A DNA stretch of 64,000 bases from Ascaphus truei (GCA_036426205.1 CM071579.1:14047141-14111140); one strand, 5' to 3'. Positions 34,411 to 45,421 are shown, numbered from the stretch's first letter. Notes: generated by a model from the sequence alone, not told the origin. Numbers and translations are program-made.

Positions 34411-35165
34411 ATTTGTATAGCACCAGCCATGTACATAAAGCTTAATAAAGCTCCACAGTAATAGATGCAACTCAATAACATGACATTACACATACTGGGA
34501 ATAAACGCTTCAAACATAAAAGTAAACATTTGCAAAAGGAATCCCTGCCCCAAAGAGCTCACAATCCAAGTGGTATGTAGAGAGAACTCACACCGACAGT
34601 AGGAGGGTCTTCTGGTAAGTGTACAGTATATGCAACAGATAATTAGTTTGGAGCTAGTGAAAAATGTAATGCAAGAGGTGAGTTCTGTGATGGGCCTTGG
34701 AGTTGGTGAAAGAAGGTGCTTGATGGATATTGAAGGGAAGGGGATTCCAGAGCGTAGTAAGTGAAAAACCTTTCAGGCAGGAGAGGGCTTTACATACAAA
34801 AGGGATAGCCAAAAGATAACCTTAAACAGAATACAAGGTGCCTGATAGAAAGCAGAATTGAAACGGGATAAGAGAAATTTGAAAAGGAGAAAGTCAGCGA
34901 GAGTAAGAGATTTCTTCCAGCGGTGTTTGGAGGAAAGAGTGCGGGAGAAGAGCCTGGGTGTATAATAGCTTATGCATAAGAGGACCATGAAGAGGAGAAG
35001 ATGGGCTAGAGTTGTAGGCTTTGGCAAGGCCGTCTGGGCCAGTAGAGAAGCAGAGAGACAAAAGGGAGAAGCGTAAGGCGGAATCTAGAGCAGGTAGGTT
35101 AATAGAATGCAGAAATTAGGGATAGGTAGAGGTGAGGAAGAGGAGGGTTGAAGGGGAACACTTTC
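34411..35165 (-). mobile_element. L2-type LINE, internally deleted
   Basis: On minus: first the linker after the endonuclease (codons RFNSAFYQA-like at 34841-34870), then directly C-terminal codons (ALWNPLPF-like near 34740), then the tail ending near 34411. The RT palm between them is missing. The portion 34841-35165 is nearly identical to 45934-46250. Confidence 0.7.
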
Positions 35166-37497
35166 ACTGCTCTACTACAGTATGTGCTTTTAATTTATAA
35201 AACGTTATTTGAACCCTGTTTTCCACTCTCTGTCCTTCACATCTAATGAGAGCCTATACCACGCCTCAGTAAAGACCAGGATTCTGCCGGGGTCCACTTG
35301 TATTGGAAACACGTTTCATTTTTTTTTCAACAAAAAATAATAAATAATCATTTTTTCGCAGACACCACGTGAGTGGGAAATCCACACGTTTTGGATCTTT
35401 TCTATATACGTTTAGAAAAGTTTTCGCACTATGTACATTTCCTCTGGGTTTTTTTATGTGAATCTTGAGAGAGTTTGCGCTTTCGGACCTGTTGCTGCTG
35501 CAGTTTGTGGATGTTGGGAAACATCTTTCGGAAAAGCTGTACCTTTCTCATGAGATAAAGTACATTCATCATTATTTATTTGTATTTCTTCAATGTCACT
35601 TTACTTGTCCTATTTGGGTACTTTTATTCGTCCATTTTTCTGGAAATATCACCTATATATTTCAAACACTTTATTAATTACCCAGTTTTAGGGATTTTTT
35701 TGAGCTTTAAGTTCTTTTTGTGCTGTAAAGCAGTATATACCTGAATGGCGCTATATAAATACAGATATACATATATACATTGGTACTGGCCGAGATAATG
35801 GTGATGCCACAGGTAAGGGAATTTCTGGACAGTAGACAACGCCGTTGGTTCCATTTGTGCTCATTCTCCCGCTTGCAGTTGTCCAATTAAATGTAATTAG
35901 AGTTGGGTATGATTTTAGGGCTCTTCATGTGGTGAGATTAGATATTTACGTCACATCATTACTATCTAAGAGAAGTGTCCCTTCTTCTCCCCCACAGAGC
36001 CGGCCTTCTCATCTTTTGAGGACAAAGGAGACCTCTTTCACGTTAATAGGTTGATTCCATATTCCTGCACGCCTCCGATTTGGGTAATTTCGGATGTTCT
36101 GTATATGGGGGCGTGTTGCATGGGGCATGCAGCGAAAGGGTCAACTAAGCAAAACATGAACCATGTCAATACGGTCTGTGTATGGAGCAGGCAGCATCAA
36201 TAACAAAGTTGTTTCATATCCCGTTATTTGGTGTCTGGGTCAACTGTATGTATGTATGTCTTTATATAGCACCATTAATGTGCATAGCGCTTCACAGCAG
36301 TAATACACTTGACAGTCATATAAATAACAAATAATACAAATAACAGATCATGGGAATAAGTGCATCAGACATAAAAGGAACATTGTGGAAGAGGAGTCCC
36401 TGCTCCGATAAACGCTTACAATCTAATTGGTAGTGAGAACGTACAGAGACAGGAGGAGGGCATTCTGGTAAGTGCGTCTGCAGGGGGCCAAGCTTTATGT
36501 ACCATGTGTAGAATTAGCCACGGTGCTACTCATATGCTTCTTTAAGCAAGTGTGTCTTAAGGTGGTTCTTAAAGGTGGATCGAGAGGGCGCTAGTCGGGT
36601 ATGGAGGGGAAGGGCATTCCAGAGGTGTGGGGCAGTCAGTGAGAATGGTTTAAGACGGGAGAGGACTTTAGATACAAATGGGGTAAAGAGAAGACATCCT
36701 TGAGCAGAACGCAAGAGTCGGGATGGTGCATAGCGAGAAATTAGGGCTGAGATATAAGGAGGGGCAAAGGGGTGTATAGTGAGATATTAGGGAGAGATGT
36801 AAAGCTGGATGAGGGCCTGAGTAAAAGTTTTAGCAGTCGAGTAACAGAGGAAAGGGCGTATCTTAGTAATATTGCGGAGGAAAAAGCGACAGGTTTTCGT
36901 TATGTTTTGAATATGAGGGGAGAATGTGATAGAGTAGAGTATGACCGCTAGGCAGCGTGCTTGGGCAACTGTAATGTGGAAGGAGGTAGTAAGGCCAGGT
37001 TTGGGAGGCAGTATGAGGAGCTCTGTTTTTGCCACGTGTAAGTCGGCTTAGGGCCATCCCCTATTTCTTGCTGTTTTGAAACATCTGACAGAAGCTTGTC
37101 ACTGTGACATAGAGCCAGACTGGGAGGGGCCATTTACTCTAATCTGTACACAGGTTCATCCTGTTTATTTTTTGTGATCTTCCTTTCTTAGTAGAATGAA
37201 AGGACTTTAATTCCCAGGATTCTTTGAGAAACGTGTAACCAGCAGAAAATCAGAATGTTAGAGCTGAAGCTTTGCTTGAGAGTTGGTAAATTGCACTGAG
37301 TTTCTTATTACATAAAATATCTATATTTCAAAAGTGTTAAATTGAGACGGTTACAACGGGAACTTGGACTTCCCTTTCCCTAGAACATGGCACCGCTAGC
37401 CTGAAAAGTATGTTAATGGCAATAACTTTATTGATACATTGAACATAAAACACTTGGTGGCACTTGGATCACCTTCTGCTTCAAAAGGATACTTTGG
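34841..37497. repeat. Duplicated segment, copy 1
   Basis: Matches 45934-48387 in the same orientation and order: an L2 piece, then GCTTTCGGACCTGTTGCTGC (35484 / 46759), ACTGGCCGAGATAATGGTGA, GAGCCGGCCTTCTCATCTTT, CTTGCTGTTTTGAAACATCT and AACACTTGGTGGCACTTGG. Private features of this copy: an L2 insertion at 36249-37061 and about 105 bp at 37276-37380 that are absent from copy 2. Confidence 0.85.
36249..37061 (-). mobile_element. L2-type LINE 3' portion inserted in copy 1
   Basis: Interrupts a sequence that is continuous in copy 2 (GGGTCAACTGTA then TATTTCTTGCTG). On minus it carries RT thumb codons (HIQNITKTCRFFLRNITKI), then FSLTAPHLWNALPLHTRL near the C-terminus, then the standard tail (reverse of GCGCTATATAAA) at its lower end. 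All frames are broken by stops. Placement in only one duplicate dates it after the duplication, unless it was deleted from the other. Confidence 0.85.
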
Positions 37498-38870
37498 GGC
37501 ATAGCTAGGGCTGAGATATAAGGAGGTGGAGAGGAGTGCGTAGCCTTGAAAGAGAGGACAATTTTTTTAAGGATTACAGGAATTTATGGGAATCCAGGAG
37601 AGGGATTTCTGCAGGAGAGACGCCCCAAGACCCGTTGAGAGAAAAGTGAAGTGATTCTGGAGCTCGTATAGGATATGACGGAGGACGAGGAGGAGTAGTT
37701 GAAATTGGGTGTGAGGTAGAATTAAAGTAGAGCAAGATGGTTTGAGTAGATTGAAGGGTAAGGGTAAGAGGGAAGTTGGTAGAGGGAGAGGATAGGCATC
37801 AGCGCACCTCCTTTTGACAGGGAGAAGAGTGAAGGTAAGGCAGGGGGATATAGAGAGTAGAATATGAGGTTAGAGGAGATGCCTTGGTGACGGATGATCC
37901 ACCTTGGCAAGCTCCACCGCGCGCAGCGCTGCTGTAGCACAGAGAGATCTGTTTGCCATAGTGTTCAGGCGTGATGGGGGCGTGACAGGGGCGTGACGGG
38001 GTGCGTGGCAAGGCATAGGCGATGCGTCAGGCACACCATTTGACGGCAGCACACAAGTGAGTGTAAGCAGCTGTGCACTCTAAAGAGAAGTCCAGAATAT
38101 GAAGAAGCGGACCTGTGGGATTATCATGGTACAAACTCCTCGCGGCGCTGTAGCTACACCCCAGGATACTGCTATAGCTGTTGATTCCAGGGAGCAGTCA
38201 CGACTGCACGCGTCAGAGGCATAAGGTTGCAGTACGAACTGTAGTCCAATATTGTGCTGAATTAGCTACCGGGTTGCTTAAAGCTTTCCCTCTCGGCAGC
38301 AACTGACTGCGGCAGAAGCAAGACGCAGGACACGGCGAATGGGGAAGGGTGTATGGGCGAGCAGGAGGGCTGCCGTAGGTGGCGGGGGGCGGGTATTTGT
38401 GGGGGGAGGGTGGAGGGAAATCGTTGGTTAACACTGTATTGAAACAGATATTCAGAACCCAAACTCCAGAATCAGAACCTAAAAAACTATACAAACATAA
38501 CAAGACACAAGCAATACAAAACAACAGAGACAAAACAAGAACATAAAAAACAAAAAGCGAGAACATAAAAACATAACGTACCACAATAAAAAAAAAACAA
38601 AGATAATACGACGCCTACAGACACAAAAGGAAAAGATACCACCTCGTTCGTACCTTTCTTCTATCCACCCACTCACCACGCTGGCACTTGGCTAACTATT
38701 ATAGCCAAGTACTGCATTGTGCCTGGCGTGCGCGCGCACACATGTAGCGCCACCGGCAGCATAAACTCGGCTTTACTCTTAACATCCAGCAATAGACAGA
38801 AAAGCCCCAGTGCTCAACTCCATGAACAAATGAGCTTAGTAATTTGTATCTGTTTTTTTCTTATTTGTTC
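37498..38870. other. Decayed L2-like and GC-rich DNA
   Basis: 37487-37880 includes GGGCTGAGATATAAGGAGG, also present in the L2 at 36740, so a minus-strand L2 relic is likely. 38330-38440 is GC-rich. 38485-38610 is an A-rich tract (AACAAG/AAAACAAAG words) resembling a retroposon A-tail. No host coding is seen. Confidence 0.4.
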
Positions 38871-38872
38871 TT

Positions 38873-40185
38873 TGTAAGGAGCCGTCATTCACGCCCTCCC
38901 CGGCGCGCTTCCTACCTGCCTAGACCTGCGATCAGGTCTCTTCCTCTTCTACCTCCTGCAGTGCATCTCACGGACCGGCGAATGCCAGCATTCCTTCTAG
39001 GGATGCGAACGGACCGTACTCGGCACTAAATGCCGTTCCTGCTGGTCCCGCCTCCAGGCTTCGCTCACGCAGTGATGTCATCGTTGTGCAGCACACATCC
39101 GCTATGCGCGGTACCCGCGCACGTGCGCAGAAAGCTTCCTCGCTCCTCTGTCTAAAGGGATACACCTGTGCTGTCTCCCTCAGCCAACCACAGCCGGCTT
39201 CCACTCCGAGATTGCTCCCAGCTCATTGGACCCTGTTCTGTTTCTGCTTATATGCTCAGCTTGCCCTTGGCACATTGGCTGAGCATAACCTTGTTACCTA
39301 AATCTGTCTCAGCATCTCCCCTGCTGAAATCCCTCTCCTGGCTTCCTATCACATCCCGCATCTCACACTCAATTCTCCTCCCACTTGTAAGCTATACACT
39401 CTCTGTCTGCCCCTCCTACATCTCAGCCCTAATTTTCTACTATGCACATCCGACTCCTGCGTTCTACTCAAGGATGTCTTCTCTCTACTACCCCTTGGTA
39501 TCTAAAGCAAGCCCTCTTCCGCCTTAAACCTTTCGTCACTGACTGCCCCACGCTCTGGCATCCCTTCCCCTCAATACCCTACTAGCAGCCTCTCTATCCA
39601 CCTTTAAGCCCACCTTAAGACCATTGCTTTAAAGAAGCATATGAGTAGACAGTAGATATTACTAGACACATCTATACATAAAGCTTAGCCCCCGCAGAAG
39701 CACTTACCAGAACTCTACCTCCTACTGTCTCTGTTAATTCCTCCTACCTACCATTCAGATTGTTAAGCTCCTCGGAGCAGGGACTCCTCTTCCTAAATGT
39801 TACGTTTATGTCTGAAGCAACTTATTCCCCCATGACTGTTATTTATATTATTTGTTATTTATATGATTGTCACGTGTAGTACTAATGTGAAGCGCTATGT
39901 ACATTAATGGAGCTATATAAATAAAGATATACAATACAATGTATGTGCGCTGTGTTCACTGCAGTCCTGCCTCCTTTGAGCTGTTGCCTGTCTTGTCTGT
40001 GTTGCCTGACCTTGCTTGTTTTTGTATTCCGCACTTCTCCGCTCCTGACACCGGCTTACCAACAACACCAGACTTTCCAACCCCACTGGCTACCTCGACC
40101 TATCTACACTCCAGACACACCCTCGCGGCTGTGGGATGGCGTTTATCAAATCCCCACCCTCGGTTTCTTCTTACTGTTGTAATAC
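38873..40185 (+). mobile_element. Possible LTR fragment split by an L2 copy
   Basis: TGTAAGGAGCCGTCATTCAC at the left and a T/C-rich region with TGTTGCCTGACCTTGCTTG at 39975-40030 resemble the two halves of one retroviral-type LTR. The L2 at 39300-39930 lies between them. The ends and target duplication are not certain. Confidence 0.35.
39300..39930 (+). mobile_element. L2-type LINE 3' end
   Basis: Plus-strand codons LLKSLSWLPITSRISHSILL at 39330-39390 match the L2 block before the RT C-terminus. Then comes a C-terminal remnant, TTAAGCTCCTCGGAGCAGGG, and the tail ending ATATAAATAAAGATATACAA. Frames are broken. Confidence 0.8.
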
Positions 40186-40222
40186 ATACCGTAGCACAAT
40201 TCCACTAGTACTCCAATTTATA

Positions 40223-40225
<3 letters not shown>

Positions 40226-40253
<28 letters not shown>
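40226..40253. repeat. (AT)n microsatellite, left flank of LTR element
   Basis: The AT run ends exactly where the LTR begins and resumes directly after the other LTR at 45422, showing insertion into a microsatellite. Confidence 0.9.
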
Positions 40254-40254
<1 letters not shown>

Positions 40255-41194
40255 GTAACCCATGTTCCCCCCCCCCCCCCCCCCGATCGCAGATTGGACC
40301 TCTAGGGTGTAGTGAGGGCTGGAACATGTACTATGGTGGTGGATACTGCTTGGAACAGGAAGCCCTGAGATCCACCCCTCTTGGTATTGGGGATAACAGG
40401 GACAGGCTTCTGGGGTATATGCCTTCATCTTTAGTGGTGGTGGTGCAGTGCCTCCATTCTCTGGCGAAACCTAGGGGATAGGTTGGAATCTTCCCAGAGA
40501 AAGCCCTGGTCACAGGGCGAGAGATTCCAATCTCACACAGTCTTTATGTAAAACAGCAATGTCTTTATTGTCCTTAATATTGCACACAGCAACAGCAGCA
40601 GTTCATGTACAGCAGTGTTTCCAAATGTACAGGTATATTCCTCCACTCCTCTCCTCCAGACTGTACCCTAGCAGGATGGGCTGTTTGGGGCTTCAATACC
40701 CCAACCCCCACCTCCAGGATATACTCTCTGGGTGAGGGTAGATTTTCCCCCCCTCACCCCCTCAGCAGGGTGAGGGTCATTGGTCCACCACACTTAGTGC
40801 TATCAGCTCTACTCAGATTGGCTGAGAGTCTTCTCTCCTGTCTCCTTGCCACTTCCAGATCATGCTCTCTCTGCTCCAGCACTCTCTACTCTCTCAACTC
40901 CAACAGACTGAACACTCCAACCGACTCACACCTCTCCAACTCACTGACTCTCCCACTGACTCACCAGACACACACAGGAGCAGCCCCCTAAATAGAGACA
41001 GCCCCACCCCTCATGATGTCAGCAGGACCTCCCCTCGGTCTCAGGCCTGCCACAGAGTCAGGGGCCTACCTCTATCACTCAAGGCAGGGCTTGGTGTGGG
41101 GAAAACCCCATGATTACTACTGGCGCCTGCCCTTACCAGGGCTTACTCCAGTAGTAGAAGGATAGGTAGCCCACGATTTCTTACAGGGGCTACA
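40254..41194 (-). repeat. 3' LTR, 941 bp
   Basis: Begins TGTAACCCATG followed by a run of 20 or so C, ends TTCTTACAGGGGCTACA. Contains ATGTCTTTATTGTCC, which on minus supplies an AATAAAG polyadenylation-type signal. Confidence 0.92.
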
Positions 41195-41204
41195 CTCTCC
41201 CTCT
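41195..41204 (-). promoter_or_regulatory. Polypurine tract
   Basis: On minus AGAGGGAGAG immediately precedes the 3' LTR (TGTAGCCCC). Position and composition fix the element's orientation. Confidence 0.8.
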
Positions 41205-41357
41205 GTGGAATCCAATGGTCCCCACTTGGACCTAACTTTAGCAGCACCATCCTGCGGAGAACAAACCTGGGAAACAAACACATTGAAATGTAGGTTATTT
41301 CCTGAGCCAACCACCAGGTGGTGTAACAGTAACAGTCACTCCCAACGGGGAGAACCA

Positions 41358-41921
41358 CTAATGATAATGTTTTGGGTCCGGCTTTCGTACCTTCCTCCCA
41401 TTATGGTCAGTTATGGTAATATAGTAGGGCTGTACCGACCCAGACTCTGGCCGGTATATCACGCTGTGCATGTATATGCACCGCCCCACACTCCAGGCCT
41501 GAACCACCTCACTGATACAGTCTTCATTGTGGTAACCCGCCTTACCAAACCTCGTCCTGAAATATTCTTGTGCGGCTGCTCTGAGCCAACTATCTCTGTT
41601 CTCCTCTATTTCCCTCATTATGGGTTCAGGCACATAAGGGTATTTGTACCCATGGGACTGCCTAAACCTAGCTCTGTCTGCTCTGCTCAATTTGGGCAGT
41701 TTCTTAGGACCCGCCCTGCTTGGCAGTACCCAAAACTCCGGTTCCACAGGAGCAATGTCATCGTACAATATACTAGGCCCCTTAGGCATAAGGAGTTTTT
41801 GCTCTATCTCCTGGTATCTGTGTTCCAACTCATCCGCCACCTCCTTGGGAGTATAGGCACCTACCGCCCTCCAATGATCAACTATGTTGTTCCTGATCAA
41901 TAGGAACCTGGTGCGGTCCAT
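41358..41921 (-). CDS. LTR element ORF C, unknown protein, 187 aa
   Basis: I do not recognise a domain. The product is charged and aromatic-rich. Residues 20-45 (VGAYTPKEVADELEHRYQEI) look like an amphipathic helix, and the C-terminal third has clustered tyrosines and ends KPDPKHYH. The start is the first ATG, but the same frame stays open for 19 codons upstream to a TAA at 41979-41981 with similar-looking content (WWAPLYTGYHKG). The true product may therefore begin by frameshift from ORF B or be an assembly-disrupted extension. Being last in the element, it occupies the place where pol or a gag C-terminus would be. It could be a capsid-like gag part or an accessory protein; function unknown. 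Confidence 0.5.
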   Translation of the reverse strand: MDRTRFLLIRNNIVDHWRAVGAYTPKEVADELEHRYQEIEQKLLMPKGPSILYDDIAPVEPEFWVLPSRAGPKKLPKLSRADRARFRQSHGYKYPYVPEPIMREIEENRDSWLRAAAQEYFRTRFGKAGYHNEDCISEVVQAWSVGRCIYMHSVIYRPESGSVQPYYITITDHNGRKVRKPDPKHYH

Positions 41922-42017
41922 ACCTTTGTGGTACCCAGTGTACAGGGGTGCCCACCACTTGTCACGGTGCTCGTATTCTTACATGGGGCTAGAAGTACCT
42001 GTCTCTGACTCGGCTTG

Positions 42018-43232
42018 TCATGAGACACCGGACGTACCCGCCTTCGTAGAGCGCGAGCAGCTGCGTCTACCCTTGGCATTTATGTAGTTGGTAGGATTCA
42101 TTTTGGAAACCACCTTGCTTACAGGCCCTGCCTCCACAGTAGTATGGGACCCTTGGGCCCTCCCTCTAGACACAGGAGAAAAAGGTACATGTTTAGGCAT
42201 ACGTATCACAGTTTCATATGGTACCTGCCCATCAGATCCCTCGTCACTTAGTTCCCAATCCCGCAAATCCTTGGAGTACTTGGGATTCTTACTCAATTTA
42301 TCCCCGCTAGGTCCCGGTGTCCTGACTCGTGACTGGGCAGGGGCAGTGGCTGGGGCAAGGGCGCTAGGGGCTGGGGCTGGGGCAATGTCCGTTTCAATGT
42401 CCAGCAAGTGGGTGATACCGCGACCACTGGGCACTTTCTTGCTTGCCCTCTCCGGTGTGCTTTGTGCTCCTCTGTGAATGCTGTGGCGGTCAAGGTTGGC
42501 AAGTACAGCTGCCATAGCGGCTCCTCTGGCCGCAAAGATGGCCGCCGGTCCTCCGTGCCAGCCGGAACCGGAAGTGTCGTCATCATGGCCGCCCACGGAA
42601 TCTCCATCCGCTCCGTGGTCACGCACCGGAAGTGCGTCGAAGACCGGAAGGGGCGGTGGTGGATCATCGGGTCTGCGGATGGGTAAGGAGGCCGCGAGCC
42701 TCTCCTTCTCGTCCTCTGCCGGATCCTTCTTTGCCTGGCGGGAGTAAGAGGGTGGTGGAGTCTCCTTACCGCTCCGCTGCCGGCGGATGACATCTGGTTC
42801 CTCCGGAGCCGTCTCGAATCCCGTCTCCGCCGCACTGGGAGTCACCACGGCCGTGGGACTTCTACGGGCCTCAGGCCGCACCAGCGCTCGCCGTCGGTGG
42901 GTGTCCGGACTCGTCTGCTCCCTCTCTCCGGTAAGTGGACTGTCATCTTTCTTACAGCTGGGGTGGTTCGCCGGTAGGCGCATCGCCACCGATGAAACGC
43001 CATCTTCTTCCTCCGAAGACGACTTGGTCGGATCCTCCGCTAGGGAGTCACATGGGTCTTTTGCGGCCCCGCCAGTGGGTAGTGGTACGAAACGGGCCCG
43101 CTCCGGTACCTCCACTGCGGTCGCGCTCTTCTCCGCCGGATCTCCGCTCGGCTCTGTCATTGGCTGGGCCTTGGTTCCCAACTCAGCAGGGGTGCAGGGA
43201 ACTAGGGCAGCCTCGTTCGCAGTCTCCGCCAC
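42018..43232 (-). CDS. LTR element ORF B, proline-rich gag-like protein, 404 aa
   Basis: Low-complexity, charged, proline/alanine-rich throughout. A TPPPSYS segment at residues 158-164 contains a PPxY late-domain motif, used by many Gag proteins to recruit budding machinery. A proline run (PPPPLP) lies at 191-196 and repeated alanine-proline dipeptides near residues 280-300. No CCHC zinc knuckle and no aspartic protease DTG/DSG in a recognisable context. It overlaps ORF A by 50 bp in another frame, a layout compatible with ribosomal frameshift or leaky expression. The gag-like call is inference from position, composition and PPxY. High GC content alone could keep such a frame open, so confidence is moderate. 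Confidence 0.5.
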   Translation of the reverse strand: MAETANEAALVPCTPAELGTKAQPMTEPSGDPAEKSATAVEVPERARFVPLPTGGAAKDPCDSLAEDPTKSSSEEEDGVSSVAMRLPANHPSCKKDDSPLTGEREQTSPDTHRRRALVRPEARRSPTAVVTPSAAETGFETAPEEPDVIRRQRSGKETPPPSYSRQAKKDPAEDEKERLAASLPIRRPDDPPPPLPVFDALPVRDHGADGDSVGGHDDDTSGSGWHGGPAAIFAARGAAMAAVLANLDRHSIHRGAQSTPERASKKVPSGRGITHLLDIETDIAPAPAPSALAPATAPAQSRVRTPGPSGDKLSKNPKYSKDLRDWELSDEGSDGQVPYETVIRMPKHVPFSPVSRGRAQGSHTTVEAGPVSKVVSKMNPTNYINAKGRRSCSRSTKAGTSGVS

Positions 43233-44061
43233 CTCCGTTAGTGTTCCCGGAGAGGCACCCCGAGGGGGTCTTGATCATTGGCCATGGCTCGGTAGGCCAC
43301 AGGTAGAACGTGCCACATTGAGGGCATCGGGCCTGCGTGCTTGGGGTCGATCTGGGTGTCCTGCAGTGTATGCACAGGCACCAGAGGTACTCTCGGCCGT
43401 CGAGTTCCACTACCAGGAAGCCTCCTGGGAACTGGAACGTGATCATGCTTAGCTCGGACATTATTTGCTCAGGGGTGGAACAGTTCAATGTGTCAGCTCC
43501 TCTCTCTGTGAATGTCAGATGGAAGTGAAGTTCCTCGCTCTCACTTCCTGTCCCTCCCTTCGCTGGGGAGGACGCTCCTGATTGGCTATCCTTATGCCCC
43601 CTTCCTGTGGTGGAAACAAGAGATGGGGCACCCCTTCTTTCAGTGTGACGTGGCCTTGTCTGTTGGCCAGTCACAGCACAGGTGGGTGGGCTTTCGGCTT
43701 TTGCGCCGCTCCGCTCCTTTTCCAGGGGATCTGGGTTTGGCGCCAAACCCCTGCACATCTCCCTCCACATTTCTCTCACAGTCTCTTTGCACGATTCACG
43801 TGCGCGCTCCAGGATTGGCGGGAATCGCCATTTTAACTCGGCTGCTAACTGCTGGGCCGTGGATGGCGTTGCGGTCGCCATTTTTAAGTCTTTCATGCTC
43901 CGCGGAGCACATGTAGGGACGGCCGCCATCTTTGATGAGCCCTCCAAATGTATATCACCGCTATTCTCAATGTGTAGTGCATAACTCGTTCCTAGACACT
44001 GACTATACTCAAACTGCTCACTAAACATTCTCTGCATGATTTCTCCCTGTGCTTTACCCAC
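43183..44061 (-). CDS. LTR element ORF A, unknown protein with zinc-ribbon-like cysteines, 292 aa
   Basis: First ORF after the primer-binding site, preceded by a leader of about 450 nt. Residues 60-105 are helical-looking and rich in basic and acidic residues (ELKWRFPPILERARES). Residues 110-175 are disordered. Residues 178-255 form a compact-looking block with hydrophobic strands (FPGGFLVVELDGREYLW) followed by CIHC (230-233) and CPQC (246-249). This CX2C-X12-CX2C set could bind zinc. That is unlike retroviral CCHC knuckles. The position suggests gag, but I cannot name the family. Confidence 0.5.
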   Translation of the reverse strand: MGKAQGEIMQRMFSEQFEYSQCLGTSYALHIENSGDIHLEGSSKMAAVPTCAPRSMKDLKMATATPSTAQQLAAELKWRFPPILERARESCKETVREMWREMCRGLAPNPDPLEKERSGAKAESPPTCAVTGQQTRPRHTERRGAPSLVSTTGRGHKDSQSGASSPAKGGTGSESEELHFHLTFTERGADTLNCSTPEQIMSELSMITFQFPGGFLVVELDGREYLWCLCIHCRTPRSTPSTQARCPQCGTFYLWPTEPWPMIKTPSGCLSGNTNGGGGDCERGCPSSLHPC

Positions 44062-44489
44062 TGATATGATGTGGCATACCCCAGGCTAGGCAGAACTCTC
44101 TCTCTGTGCACCGCACTCGCTGATGGTTCCTACAAGTACTCTGTGGTGTGTTTTATGTGGGTGCTGGCTAGTGTACCGGGCATCTCCCTAAGTACGGGCG
44201 TCTCCTACTTTTGGCCACTCATAGTGCGGGCCCTGGGCCATGGTTCCTGGACAAGTTAACAGGCTAACCCCCCCAGTTGCCTCACACTATCTGCCTCAAG
44301 GGACTGGGACAGCTATAGCCCCACACCCATCTTACAACACCCTCTTAGGGCACACAGTGCATACTGTGCGGGAATCCACGCTGCCCCTGACTACCCCTGG
44401 TATTACATGCCCTACTCTCTCCAGTACTTGCACAGAAGGTGCACTTCACTCTTCCCGCCCTGCCTTGCTGAAAGCCTGTCCTGTTCTGG

Positions 44490-44507
44490 ATCTCAGCAGC
44501 GCCTCCA
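44490..44507 (-). promoter_or_regulatory. Primer-binding site
   Basis: On minus, two T bases separate the 5' LTR end from TGGAGGCGCTGCTGAGAT. It begins TGG as required for pairing with a tRNA CCA end. The first six and the GAGAT bases resemble the complement of a tRNA-Gln 3' end as I remember it, but several middle bases differ. The tRNA identity is therefore tentative. Confidence 0.7.
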
Positions 44508-44509
44508 AA

Positions 44510-45421
44510 TGTAACCCATGTTCCCCCCCCCCCGGTCGCAGATTGGACCTCTAGGGTGTAGTGAGGGCTGGCTACATGTACTATGGTGGTGCATACCTGC
44601 TTGGAACAGGAGGGCCTGAGTCTCCCGCGTTGGTATTGGGGATAACAGGGACAGGCTTCTGGGGTATATGCCTTCATCTTTAGTGGTGGTGGAGCAGTGC
44701 CTCCATTCTCTGGCGAAACCTAGGGGGATTGTTGAATCTTCCCAGAAAGCCCTGGTCACAGGGCGAGAGATTCCAATCTCACACGTCTTATGTAAACAGC
44801 AATGTCTTTATTTTCCTTAATATTGCACACGCAACAGCAGCAGTTCATGTACCAGCAGTGTCCAAATGTACAGGTAATTCCTCCACTCCTCTCCTCCAGG
44901 CTGTACCCTAGCAGGATGGGCTGTTTGGGCTTCAATACCCCAACCCCCACCTCCACGATATACTCTGGGTGAGGGTAGATTTTCCCCCCTCACCCCTCAG
45001 CAGGGTGAGGGGCATTGGTCCACCGCTTAGTCTATCAGCTCTCTCAATTGGCTAGAGTCTTCTTCCTGTCTCCTTCACTTCCAGATCAAATGCTCTCTCT
45101 GCTCCAGCACTTTCTACTCTCCTCTCCACTCCAAACAGACTGAACACTCCAACCGACTCACACCTATCCAACTCACTGACTCTCCCACTGACTCACCAGA
45201 CACACAGGAGCAGCCCCCTAAATAGAGACAGCCCACCCCTCATGATGTCAGCAGACCTCCCCTCTGTCTCAAGGCCTGCCACAGTCGGGGGCCTACCTCT
45301 ATCACTCAAGGCAGGGCTTGGTGTGGGGAAAACCCCATGATTACTACTGGCGCCTGCCCTTACCAGGGCTTACTCCAGTAGTAGAAGGATAGGTAGCCCA
45401 CGATTTCTTACAGGGGCTACA
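44510..45421 (-). repeat. 5' LTR, 912 bp
   Basis: Pairs with 40254-41194. It differs mainly by many 1-3-base deletions (for example TATGTAAACAGC against TATGTAAAACAGC, GCACACGCAACAG against GCACACAGCAACAG) and a much shorter C run. The first 20 and last 80 bases agree almost fully. Confidence 0.92.

Larger units (their letters stand above)
40254..45421 (-). mobile_element. Complete LTR retrotransposon without pol, 5.17 kb
   Basis: Two direct LTRs (40254-41194 and 44510-45421) both start TGTAACCCATG and end GGGGCTACA, giving the short inverted ends TGTARCCC. Reading minus, the 5' LTR is the right one. Two bases after it comes a TGG-starting primer-binding site, and directly before the left LTR is the purine tract AGAGGGAGAG. 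The internal 3.3 kb holds three minus-strand ORFs (292, 404 and 187 codons) but no protease, RT, RNase H or integrase motif that I can find. It therefore must be mobilised in trans. The (TA)n target hides the duplication: TATA is present on both sides. It lies between the two copies of a duplicated segment. Confidence 0.9.

Noticed and set aside
41205..41903. 232-codon plus-strand frame inside the LTR element
   Set aside because: It opposes ORF C; LTR, PBS and PPT orientation places the element on the minus strand.
42293..42835. 180-codon minus frame
   Set aside because: Overlaps ORF B in another frame; GC-rich arginine-rich shadow.
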